A stretch of DNA of 64,000 nucleotides from FLUQ01 sp031550605 (GTDB lineage: Bacteria; Desulfobacterota; Desulfovibrionia; Desulfovibrionales; Desulfovibrionaceae). Location of the stretch: positions 1 through 64,000 of the forward strand of contig JAVBOK010000021.1 in assembly GCA_031550605.1 (NCBI GenBank), given 5' to 3'. Below the pieces are notes generated by a model. The model saw only the letters and a list, made by a program, of their open reading frames with translations. It searched no databases and was not told the origin of the DNA. This document shows positions 35,564-43,964 of this stretch, piece after piece; the stretch's first letter is position 1; each line of letters begins with the position of its first letter. The translations under genes and the position numbers were made by a program.

Positions 35564-36176
35564 ATTCGTCGCCGTTCTGGTGTTGCTGGCCGCGGCAGCG
35601 GCAGCGACCAATCTGCACCGCGACCTGGTCCTGCCCCGCACCCGCGGGCTGCGAAACTTTCCCGCCTCCGTCGGGCACTGGAACATGGTTTCCAGCACGA
35701 CCTTCAGCGCGCCGCTGCTCAGGGTCTTGCGGCCTTCGGACTATACGATGCGCTCATACGCCGACGCGCGGGGAAACCGCATCAGCATGTACGTGGGCTA
35801 TCACGACGGCGGCAAAAACGCCGGCCCCATCCATTCGCCGCGCAACTGCCTGCCCGGCGCCGGTTGGTACGCTCTGGACACCAGAGAAATGCGCGTTGAA
35901 ACAAACGGCGAAAGCCTGACCCTGGTGCGCACCGTGTATGCCAAGGACCGGGAGGAAGTGATCTTTTACTACTGGTACCAGGTGCGCGGCCAGACCTTTG
36001 CCAGCGACTGGCTGATGAAACTGGCCGAATTGAGGAACGCCCTGCTGTACCGCAGGCGCGACGCCGCGTTCATCCGGCTGGACATGTCCGGCATTCCGGG
36101 CGTGAAAGCCGACGTCCTGGCGGAGGATTTCATTCGCGAAGCCTATCCCGCGCTGAAGGATTACCTGCCGTCCTGA
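35553..36176 (+). CDS. epsI: EpsI-family exosortase partner protein
   Basis: A 207-residue protein with one N-terminal membrane anchor (KFVAVLVLLAAAAAATNL) and a periplasmic domain. It carries the family motif IHSPRNCLPGAGW and a FYYWYQVRGQTFASDW segment. EpsI proteins follow or are fused to exosortases and are needed for exopolysaccharide production in the type-A system. The biochemical role is unsettled. It overlaps xrtA and precedes prsK by 9 bp. Confidence 0.93.
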   Translation: MRGKFVAVLVLLAAAAAATNLHRDLVLPRTRGLRNFPASVGHWNMVSSTTFSAPLLRVLRPSDYTMRSYADARGNRISMYVGYHDGGKNAGPIHSPRNCLPGAGWYALDTREMRVETNGESLTLVRTVYAKDREEVIFYYWYQVRGQTFASDWLMKLAELRNALLYRRRDAAFIRLDMSGIPGVKADVLAEDFIREAYPALKDYLPS

Positions 36177-36185
36177 GGGGGTATT

Positions 36186-38258
36186 ATGCTGCACACGATA
36201 CTGGCCGTTTTCTGTCTGGCTCTTTTGTTTTCCTACCTTGCGGCCCTGCGGCGGCCGCGCGGGGGAGGCGCGCCGCTCACCCTGGCCCTGGCCCCGGCCT
36301 GCAGCGGCTGGCTGCTCATTCTGGAAGGCCTGCTGCGGCACAATCCGGAATTTTTGCCGGAATCCATGCGCATTCTGCTGGTCAGCCAGTTTCTGCTCGG
36401 CCCTTCCTGGCTGCTGTTCAGCCTGTCGTACGGCAGGGGCTTTTCCTGGAAGCAGACAAGCGCGCTCAACAAGCTCCTGCTGAGTCTGGCGGTCGTCCCG
36501 CTTGCCTTCCTGCTCGTTCTGCCGCCGCAATCCTTTTACTACCAGACCGACTTCAGCCTGGAACCCCTGCTGTTTCTGGAACAGCGCGCATTCTTCTTCT
36601 ATCTGCACCTGGTGCTGATCCTGCTGCTGGCCGTGGGCAATCTGGAAAGCACCCTGCGGGGCAGCCAGCACAGCGACCGCTGGCGCATCAAGCTGGCCCT
36701 GGTGGGGGCCGGGGTCTGCATCATCACGCCGGCCCTGTTTTACAGCCAGGGGCTGCTGTACCGGTTTCTGGACATGCGCTATCTGCCCCTGCGCAGTTTC
36801 GGGCTGCTGCTGGGACTCGGCCTGATGCTGTTCGCCGAATGGCGGCGGGGCAGCGGCGCGGTGGTCATTTCCCGCCGCGTGGCCTTCCGGTCCGTGGCCG
36901 TGATCGTGGCCGGGCTGTATCTCTTGGGCCTGGGCATCACCCGCGAAGGCGCGCGCTTTTTCGGCCGCGCCGTCGATTCGCAGATGCTCATCGCCTGCGT
37001 GCTGCTGCTGGGCCTGGGGGCGCTGCTGCTGCTGCTTTCGCATTCCGTGCGCCGCAAGTTTTCCATCTGGCTGCAGCGCAATTTGTACGGCGAAAAATAC
37101 GATTACCGGGGCCAGTGGATCGATTTCAGCGAACGCCTGGCCAGAGCCGGGGACAAAGAATCGCTGATCCGCGCCGTGCTGCTGGGGTTCTGCGACACCT
37201 TCGGCTTTGTCGGGGCCCTGTTCCTGTCCCCGGACAACGCCAACCCCACCCGGCCGGTCCAGGCCGTGTATTACGAAATCCTGGCCATGGACGAAGAGGA
37301 TCTGAAAACGGAAAACATCGCTCCTCTGCTGGCCCGCCCGCCCGCGCCCCTGCCGGCGTCCGCCGCGCCCGAATCCCTTGCCCCGTATCTGCAGAAAGCC
37401 GGGGCCTGCCTGCTGCTGCCCGTCCATTCCGCCGACGGGCCCGAAGGCGTGCTGATCATGGCCAGGCCCATCGACGGCAAAGAGGAATACGATATCGAGG
37501 ATTACGAACTGATGGAGGCCATGGGCCGGCAGATCGGGCTGTGCGTGCGCAGTTTCCGCCTGGGGGACGAACTGGTCGTGGCGCGGGAGATGGAAGCTCT
37601 GGGGCGCCTGGGAGCCTTTGTGCTGCATGACCTGAAAAATCAGGTCTACGCCCTGTCCCTGCTTATGGACAACGCCCGGCGCTTCATCGCCCGGCCGGAA
37701 TTCCAGAAGGACATGCTGGAGACCCTGGGCAACACCGTGGCCAACATGAAGATTCTGATCACCCAGCTCAACGAACTGCCGCGCGAATCCAACCTGCGCC
37801 TGGAGCCGGTGGATCTGCACGATCTGGCGAGGCGCGCCTGCGGCCAGGTGCCCGGCGCGAACATGGTGCTGGACGGCGCGCACCTGACCGTGACCGCGGA
37901 TGCGGAGCAGATGGGCAAGGTGGTCACCAATCTGTGCCTGAACGCGGTGGAAGCCGGGGGGGATAAGCCCGTTCGCGTGGAAATCGCGCAGGAAGAAGTC
38001 CCGGTGCTGCGCATCACGGATCAGGGCGGCGGCATCGCTGAAAAAATCCTGCGCAAAGGATTGTTCACCCCCTTCAACAGCACCAAGGAACGCGGCATGG
38101 GCATCGGCCTGTACCATTCCCGCAAAATCGTGGAAGCCCACGGCGGCTCCATCCTGGTGGAAAATCACCCCGGCCGGGGCTGTACCTTCGTCGTCCGCTT
38201 TGACGGCGAACGCAGGCGGGCCTTTTCCCAGGCGGAAGAAGCACGGAGCGGCGCATGA
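36186..38258 (+). CDS. prsK: PrsK sensor histidine kinase of the XrtA system
   Basis: A 690-residue kinase. The N-terminal ~290 residues contain about eight transmembrane helices. A GAF-like domain spans roughly 310-460. The phospho-acceptor is His481 in GAFVLHDLKNQVYALSLL. The ATPase domain has VTNLCLNAVEAGG, LRITDQGGGIAEKIL and RGMGIGLYHSRKIVEAHGG. This is the PrsK architecture. With PrsR it activates sigma-54 transcription of PEP-CTERM and exopolysaccharide genes in studied systems. GAGGGGG precedes the ATG. prsR overlaps its end (ATGA). Confidence 0.94.
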   Translation: MLHTILAVFCLALLFSYLAALRRPRGGGAPLTLALAPACSGWLLILEGLLRHNPEFLPESMRILLVSQFLLGPSWLLFSLSYGRGFSWKQTSALNKLLLSLAVVPLAFLLVLPPQSFYYQTDFSLEPLLFLEQRAFFFYLHLVLILLLAVGNLESTLRGSQHSDRWRIKLALVGAGVCIITPALFYSQGLLYRFLDMRYLPLRSFGLLLGLGLMLFAEWRRGSGAVVISRRVAFRSVAVIVAGLYLLGLGITREGARFFGRAVDSQMLIACVLLLGLGALLLLLSHSVRRKFSIWLQRNLYGEKYDYRGQWIDFSERLARAGDKESLIRAVLLGFCDTFGFVGALFLSPDNANPTRPVQAVYYEILAMDEEDLKTENIAPLLARPPAPLPASAAPESLAPYLQKAGACLLLPVHSADGPEGVLIMARPIDGKEEYDIEDYELMEAMGRQIGLCVRSFRLGDELVVAREMEALGRLGAFVLHDLKNQVYALSLLMDNARRFIARPEFQKDMLETLGNTVANMKILITQLNELPRESNLRLEPVDLHDLARRACGQVPGANMVLDGAHLTVTADAEQMGKVVTNLCLNAVEAGGDKPVRVEIAQEEVPVLRITDQGGGIAEKILRKGLFTPFNSTKERGMGIGLYHSRKIVEAHGGSILVENHPGRGCTFVVRFDGERRRAFSQAEEARSGA

Positions 38259-39613
38259 GCAAAAAACTGCTGCTGATCGAAGACAACGAAGAAGTGCGCC
38301 GCCAGTTGCGCTGGGGATTTGCCGAGGAGGCTGACTGCGTCCTTCTGGCCGGCGACGTGGCGGAGGCTCTGGATACGCAGCGCCGGGAAAAGCCCCAGGT
38401 CGTCACCCTGGACCTGGGGCTGCCCCCGGATACGGAAGGCAACACGGAAGGCTTCCGTGCCCTGAAAGAATTGCTTTCCGCCGATCCCCGCGCCCGGGTC
38501 ATCGTGGTCACCGGGCACCACGACGTCAACAACGCCCTGCGCTCCATCCGCGCCGGAGCCTGTGATTTCTGCCGCAAGCCGGTGGACCTGGAAGAGCTGA
38601 AGGTCATCGTGCGCCGGGGCTTCTTTCTGTACGAACTGCTGGCCGCCCAGGAACGCGCTCCGCGCGAGGAATCGGATTACGGCATCATCTGCCGCTGCCG
38701 GGCCATGCGGGAACTGCTCGAAACCACGGCCAAGGTGGCCGCTTCCGACGCGCCGGTGCTGATCATCGGCGAATCCGGCACGGGAAAGGAACTGGTGGCA
38801 AGGGCCATTCATCGCATCAGCGGCCGCAGGAACGGCCCGCTGGTCACCGTCAACTGCGGGGCCATTCCGGAAAACCTGCTGGAAGCGGAATTTTTCGGCC
38901 ACGAAAAAGGCGCCTTCACCGGCGCCACCCAACGGGTGCAGGGCAAGGTGGAATACGCCGACAACGGCACCCTGTTCCTGGACGAAATCGGCGAGTTGCC
39001 ACCCCATCTGCAGGTCAAGCTGCTGCGCTTTCTGCAGGAGATGGTCATCCAGCGCGTGGGCGGCCGCCAGAACATTCCGGTCAACGTGCGCATCATCGCC
39101 GCCACCAACGTGGACATCAGCGACGCCATCCGCAGGGGGAAATTCCGCGAGGATCTGTATTACCGCATCGGGGTGGTGACCATCCCCCTGCCGCCCCTGC
39201 GTGAACGCGAAGACGACGTCCTGCTGCTGGCGGAGCACTTTGTCCGCAAATTTGATGAAAGAGGCCAGGTGCTCGGTTTCTCGCCCGAGGCGGAACGGTC
39301 CCTGCGGACCTATGCCTGGCCGGGCAACGTGCGGGAACTGGAAAACAGGGTGCGCCGGGCCATTATTTTCGCCGGCGCGCCCTACATCAGCGCCACCGAA
39401 CTGGGTTTGGAAGAAAAACCGGACACGCCCGGCGCGGAACGGACAGGCGGAGGCCTGTCCCTGCGCGAAGCGCGCAACAGCGTGGAGCGCGAACTGGTCA
39501 TGCGCGCCCTGGACCAGTGCCGGGGCAACATCCAGCAGGCGGCCCAGGCTCTGGGGGTCAGCCGGCCAACCTTTTACGACCTTCTGAAAAAACACAACAT
39601 CGCGGTTTCATGA
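38255..39613 (+). CDS. prsR: PrsR sigma-54-dependent response regulator
   Basis: A 452-residue NtrC-type activator. The receiver is intact: acidic pair E9/D10 in LLIEDNEEV, phospho-acceptor Asp53 in VVTLDLGLPP and Lys in CRKPVDLEEL. The AAA+ domain has GESGTGKELVARA, the sigma-54 loop GAFTGA and TLFLDEIGELPPHLQ. The C-terminal Fis helix-turn-helix is GNIQQAAQALGVSRPTFYDL. It is the likely activator of the sigma-54 promoters found at 1009, 48804, 48887, 49844 and perhaps 6792. The intact receiver contrasts with the degenerate one in the regulator at 4855-6366. Confidence 0.95.
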   Translation: MSKKLLLIEDNEEVRRQLRWGFAEEADCVLLAGDVAEALDTQRREKPQVVTLDLGLPPDTEGNTEGFRALKELLSADPRARVIVVTGHHDVNNALRSIRAGACDFCRKPVDLEELKVIVRRGFFLYELLAAQERAPREESDYGIICRCRAMRELLETTAKVAASDAPVLIIGESGTGKELVARAIHRISGRRNGPLVTVNCGAIPENLLEAEFFGHEKGAFTGATQRVQGKVEYADNGTLFLDEIGELPPHLQVKLLRFLQEMVIQRVGGRQNIPVNVRIIAATNVDISDAIRRGKFREDLYYRIGVVTIPLPPLREREDDVLLLAEHFVRKFDERGQVLGFSPEAERSLRTYAWPGNVRELENRVRRAIIFAGAPYISATELGLEEKPDTPGAERTGGGLSLREARNSVERELVMRALDQCRGNIQQAAQALGVSRPTFYDLLKKHNIAVS

Positions 39614-39628
39614 GGGGAGGATACGATA

Positions 39629-41905
39629 ATGCGCTGCACAGCCCCGCTCCGGCATATGGTTCCGCTTCTGCTGGCCCTTGTCCTGGCGCATCCGTCCGAC
39701 GCGGTCTGCGCGCGCAAGCCGCCTCCGCCCCGGCCGGGCGCCCTCGCCCCGGCCTTTTCCAAAACCTACGCGGTGCGCGGCCTGGGCGGAGGCGGCGGGA
39801 TATTCCGGCCGTCCATATCCCCGCACGATCCCGCGCTGATCCTTGCCTCCTGCGATATGGGGGGCGTTTATCGCTCCGCGGACGGGGGCGGATCCTGGAC
39901 CATGATCCATCAGGCCCAGGGTTTGCGGGCCGTGCACAGGGCTCCGTACCCCCGGTACGACAAAAACCGCATCTATTGGGTCACCAAGCGCCACACCCTG
40001 TGCCGCAGCGATGATTCCGGCCTGACCTGGACCATCCTGCCCAAAGGGCCCTGGGGCGACGTGCCGGTTCAGGACCTTCTGCTCATGCCCGGCGATGCGA
40101 GGACCTTGCTGGTCAGCACGGAAAACGGCCTGTGGCGGGGCGACGGCCGCGAATGGAACAGGATACAACCCGATGACGGCCTCAGCGCCGGCGGCCCGCT
40201 GCTGGCGGTGGGCAAGGCCGTGTTCGCCGCCTTTCAGGGGGGGCAGATATACGCAAGCCATGACGACGGACAAAACTGGAATCTGGCCTGGCAGGCGCCG
40301 GGCCGCGTCAGGGCCATGGCCGGCGCCCCGGACGGCGGGGGCGGCATTCTTCTGGCCAGCGTCGAAAACCGGGGCATCATGCGTTCCGCGGACGGGGGCA
40401 AAACCTGGCGGGTGGTCAAAGAGCCGTACGCCAACGAGAACGGTTTGTTCATGCTGCCAAACCGCCCCGATCTGGCCTACGCCCAGCAGACCGGCAGCGT
40501 CACAAGCCAGGAACTTCTGAAATCCGAGGACGGCGGACTGACCTGGCGGACGGCCTTCACCATGAAAAGAAACGGCAACGTCGCCCCTTCCTGGCTGCAG
40601 ACCAATCTGCTGTGGGGCCATTATTTCACGGGATTCGCCCTTTCCGCCACCAACCCCGATTTCGCCATGGTCACCACGCAGGGCGAACTGTACGCCACCC
40701 GCGACGGCGGCAAAAGCTGGCGGACCGCGACGAGCGTTCTGTTGCCGCCTCTGCCCGACGGAGCGCAACCGCAACAAAGCATCGGCCTGGAGGTCACCAG
40801 TTGCTGGGGCTATTATTTCGACCCCCACGACCCGCGGCGCGAATATATCGCCTATACCGACGTGGGGTTCGCCCGTTCCCTGGACCAGGGCAAAAGCTGG
40901 ATCTGGTCGGCAAAGGGCTCGCCCTGGAAAAACACGTTCTACGACCTGGCCTTTGACCCGGACAGGCCCGGCCGCATCTATGCCGCGGCCAGCCAGCGCC
41001 ACGACATACCCCATTACCTGGCATTGTCCGCCACCCATCCAAAGGCGCGGGTGCACACCGGCGGGGTGGTGGTTTCCGACGACTGGGGGGCCACCTGGCA
41101 AACCCCATACGCGCTCAAAGGGCCGGGCGCGCTGCCCAACCAGGTTTGCACCACCGTGGCCATCGACCCCGCATCCCCGCCGGACAGACGCACCCTGTAC
41201 GCCGGCGTTTTCGGCGAAGGCGACGGCAACGGCGACGAGGCCGGGGTGTACAAGTCCACGGACAATGGCGCCACCTGGGCCAAACTCACGCCCGGCCCCG
41301 GTGCGCCGCCCAATCTGCACATCTACAAACTGCGTCTGCACCCGAAAACCGGCGCGCTGTTCTGCCTGATCACGGGTCTGCGCGCCGCGGGCGAAAATTT
41401 TTTCCGCAACCCCAACGGCGGCATGTGGATGAGCGAGGATGCGGGCGCGACATGGCGGCACATCAGCGCGGGGTCAGAGCTGAACCGCTGGGCCACGGCC
41501 TTCGCCTTTGATCCGGCCGACAACGGCACGCTGTACGTTACCGCGGCCAGCCCCCAGGGCGGGGCGACGGTGGGGGGGCTGTACAAGGGCGTCAGAAACG
41601 GCGCCGTCTGGTTCCATATCCTGAAAGATCCGACGATTCTGAATGTCGCCGGCTGGCCGCCCTACGACCATTGCATGTCCGTGGCCGTGCACCCCAAGGA
41701 CCCGAAGCGCATCCTGGTGGGCACCTCGCTGCACGGCCTGCTGTACAGTCTGGACGGAGGCCGCATCTGGCGGCAGCATCTGGATTTTCCCTTTGCCAAC
41801 GTCCAGAGCCTTTCGTTCCATCCCCAAAATCCGGAACTGGTGTATGCGACGACTTTCGGCGCCGGGGTCTGGGTGGGGCCCGCGCCGCGCAAGCCGGGCT
41901 CATAA
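39629..41905 (+). CDS. Secreted beta-propeller (BNR/GH74-like) protein
   Basis: A 758-residue exported protein. After a signal peptide (LLLALVLAHPSDAVCA) come many Asp-box/BNR-type repeats: GVYRSADGGGSWTMI, LCRSDDSGLTWTIL, IMRSADGGKTWRVV, LLKSEDGGLTWRTA, LYATRDGGKSWRTA and VYKSTDNGATWAKL. The opening GLGGGGGIFRPSISPHDP and the two-propeller length resemble GH74 glucanases and related sortilin-like propellers. Catalytic residues cannot be assigned by eye. It lies only 15 bp after prsR. A plausible role is binding or cutting the exopolysaccharide, inferred from fold and context. Confidence 0.8.
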   Translation: MRCTAPLRHMVPLLLALVLAHPSDAVCARKPPPPRPGALAPAFSKTYAVRGLGGGGGIFRPSISPHDPALILASCDMGGVYRSADGGGSWTMIHQAQGLRAVHRAPYPRYDKNRIYWVTKRHTLCRSDDSGLTWTILPKGPWGDVPVQDLLLMPGDARTLLVSTENGLWRGDGREWNRIQPDDGLSAGGPLLAVGKAVFAAFQGGQIYASHDDGQNWNLAWQAPGRVRAMAGAPDGGGGILLASVENRGIMRSADGGKTWRVVKEPYANENGLFMLPNRPDLAYAQQTGSVTSQELLKSEDGGLTWRTAFTMKRNGNVAPSWLQTNLLWGHYFTGFALSATNPDFAMVTTQGELYATRDGGKSWRTATSVLLPPLPDGAQPQQSIGLEVTSCWGYYFDPHDPRREYIAYTDVGFARSLDQGKSWIWSAKGSPWKNTFYDLAFDPDRPGRIYAAASQRHDIPHYLALSATHPKARVHTGGVVVSDDWGATWQTPYALKGPGALPNQVCTTVAIDPASPPDRRTLYAGVFGEGDGNGDEAGVYKSTDNGATWAKLTPGPGAPPNLHIYKLRLHPKTGALFCLITGLRAAGENFFRNPNGGMWMSEDAGATWRHISAGSELNRWATAFAFDPADNGTLYVTAASPQGGATVGGLYKGVRNGAVWFHILKDPTILNVAGWPPYDHCMSVAVHPKDPKRILVGTSLHGLLYSLDGGRIWRQHLDFPFANVQSLSFHPQNPELVYATTFGAGVWVGPAPRKPGS

Positions 41906-41929
41906 ACCGCAGCCGATCGGAGGCCGTTC

Positions 41930-42775
41930 GTGAAACAACGCGGCGACACAACAGATTACTGGCTAAGGTACTGGTCATCCGCGAAGGACGTTTTCTCGTC
42001 GAATCCGTCGGAATCGGGATCGCGCTACCCCAGGGCCTTTTCGGAATGGATTCACGAGGTGGAGGTAAAAACCGTCTTCGAACGTTCCCGCCCCGGACCG
42101 GACGATGCGGTCGCGGATTTCGGAGCGGGCGGAGGCCGTTTTTCCCTTGCCTTCGCGCCGTTCGTCAAACGCGTCTACGCTGTGGAGCACTCGGATCTCT
42201 ATGCCGTCCTGGTGGCCAACGCCGCGCCTTTCGGCAACATCGTCTGCCTGAAGAACTCCATTCAGGAAGCCGTCATCCCCGAACCCTGTTCCATTGCCGT
42301 CATCTCCGGCGTCCTCATGTACTCCACGGATGCGGCGGCGGAAAACATCCTCGGTAAAGCGGCGGAATCGCTGACGCGAAACGGCGTGCTCGTTCTGCGT
42401 GAACCGTTGCGGCCCGGCGGCATGGTCAACGTCAACCGGAAGCTGTACCGGCCGAAGGATGCCTATGTCATTCGGGAAGACCAGCATTTCGAATTCTACC
42501 GCGACCCGGCCTGGTACGTCGAGGTTGCAGGCAGGCACGGCCTGCGGCCCACAGGCGGCTGCATCTCCCATGCCCCCGTGTTCTATTTTCTGCCCGGCTG
42601 GTTCCCCTTCAAAACGCGGATCCATTCCTTCATGGCCGGTTTTCTTGCAGACAAACGCCACAGCGGGGCCCTGGTCCGCTACAATCGGGTGTTGCGCGGG
42701 CCCTACGGCTTTCTCAGGCATCTTCTGCGCAAAAAGTCCATGCGATTCCTCTTTTTCCAGAAAGCAGGCGGATAG
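41930..42775 (+). CDS. Class I SAM-dependent methyltransferase
   Basis: A 281-residue enzyme. The SAM-binding motif I is AVADFGAGGGRFSLAFA, followed by the acidic loop end VYAVEHSDLY. Motif IV/post-I region is CSIAVISGVLMYS and GVLVLREPLRPGG. The substrate is unknown; a sugar, lipid or peptide intermediate fits the context. It starts with GTG preceded by GGAGG. It ends 4 bp before the AT-rich ATP-grasp gene, suggesting co-transcription with it and the decarboxylase. Confidence 0.83.
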   Translation: MKQRGDTTDYWLRYWSSAKDVFSSNPSESGSRYPRAFSEWIHEVEVKTVFERSRPGPDDAVADFGAGGGRFSLAFAPFVKRVYAVEHSDLYAVLVANAAPFGNIVCLKNSIQEAVIPEPCSIAVISGVLMYSTDAAAENILGKAAESLTRNGVLVLREPLRPGGMVNVNRKLYRPKDAYVIREDQHFEFYRDPAWYVEVAGRHGLRPTGGCISHAPVFYFLPGWFPFKTRIHSFMAGFLADKRHSGALVRYNRVLRGPYGFLRHLLRKKSMRFLFFQKAGG

Positions 42776-42779
42776 TCAT

Positions 42780-43928
42780 ATGAAAAATGTGCTGATAACT
42801 TCCGGCGAACCGCGCATGGCGTATGTCATCTGCAAAGCACTGCACAAAAAAAATTTCCGCGTGTACATAGGCGATACAAAAAAATTATCCATGGCTTCTT
42901 TCTCCCGCTACTCCGCCGGAAGCATGGTATATGCCTCGCCCGGTGAGAACAAGGAAAGATTCATCCACGATATTTTGAATTTTGTTGAAAAGAAACGCAT
43001 TGATATACTTCTGCCAACCATGGAAGAAATATTTGTGCTCTCCGATCATTTATGCCGTTTACAAGAAAAAGTGCAGCTTCTGATTCCCGGGTATGAACAA
43101 ATCCGCATTGCCCACAACAAAAAAAACATTACAAACATCGCAAAAAGAATCGGCATTGCCGTTCCCGAAACCTGGGAAGCGACAGAGCTGCTTGCTGACG
43201 GACAGACAAGCACCCGGCTTCCGTTTCCGGTCATCATCAAGCCGAAAGAAGGCAAGGGCGGCTGGGGCACGACGCGCGTCGACACTGCCGCCGAATTGCT
43301 GGATGTATGTGAGCGCACGGAAAATCTGAGCGAATACATCGTACAACGATTCATCACAGGGACTGTTGTCGCGGTCTGCGCCATATATAAAGACGGCAAA
43401 TGCTTCGCCAGGGATTCCTACGTGGCCCAGGCCGTCTATCCATTAAAAGTGGGGCAGGCAACCATACGGAAAAGCGTGCATTTTGAGGACACGCTTCACT
43501 CTTTGACGACATTGCTGGATCATCTCGAATGGAACGGCGTATGCGAAGCTGACTACATCATAGAAGATACAAGCGGCACAAGCTATCTGCTTGACGTCAA
43601 TCCGCGCTTTTGGGCTTCAATAGCGCAGAATATCGCTGCCGGGGTCAATTATCCGTATTATTATTGTGAACTTGCTTCCGGAAATACCACCATTACCGCT
43701 TCCCGGGCGATTCCCGATACATATACCCGGTGGATTTCCGGAGACATGCAGCGGATTGCCGCCGAATTTTTCATTTCTGACCGAAAATTTGCGTACTTCA
43801 AACAATGGCTCACCACCAGACGAAAATATGCTGCCTATGATGACTGGGACAAAACAGATCCGTTGCCTTTTGCCTGTTGGTGGATCAATGCGTTTATGCG
43901 AAAAATGAGGAAAATATCCGCGCTGTGA
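42780..43928 (+). CDS. ATP-grasp enzyme, copy 2 (AT-rich)
   Basis: A 382-residue paralogue of the protein at 21046-22218. It shares MKNVLITSGEPRMAYVICKA, FSRYSAGSMVYASP and FPVIIKPKEGKGGWGTTRV (ATP-binding Lys/Gly region). GVCEADYII and YLLDVNPRFWASIAQNIAAG (metal-binding end) are also shared. It probably forms an acyl-phosphate and ligates an amine; the substrate is unknown. Base composition and codon use are visibly AT-richer than the rest of the locus (many aaa, att, tat codons), which suggests acquisition from another genome rather than a local duplication. It lies between a methyltransferase and a PLP decarboxylase. Confidence 0.85.
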   Translation: MKNVLITSGEPRMAYVICKALHKKNFRVYIGDTKKLSMASFSRYSAGSMVYASPGENKERFIHDILNFVEKKRIDILLPTMEEIFVLSDHLCRLQEKVQLLIPGYEQIRIAHNKKNITNIAKRIGIAVPETWEATELLADGQTSTRLPFPVIIKPKEGKGGWGTTRVDTAAELLDVCERTENLSEYIVQRFITGTVVAVCAIYKDGKCFARDSYVAQAVYPLKVGQATIRKSVHFEDTLHSLTTLLDHLEWNGVCEADYIIEDTSGTSYLLDVNPRFWASIAQNIAAGVNYPYYYCELASGNTTITASRAIPDTYTRWISGDMQRIAAEFFISDRKFAYFKQWLTTRRKYAAYDDWDKTDPLPFACWWINAFMRKMRKISAL

Positions 43929-43964
43929 CGGTCCGGTGTCCAGCATCAGCATCACGGAGAACAT

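Noticed and set aside
35754..38168. 804-codon minus-strand open frame
   Set aside because: Antisense to epsI and prsK, with Gln/His-rich translation typical of reverse-frame shadows in high-GC DNA.
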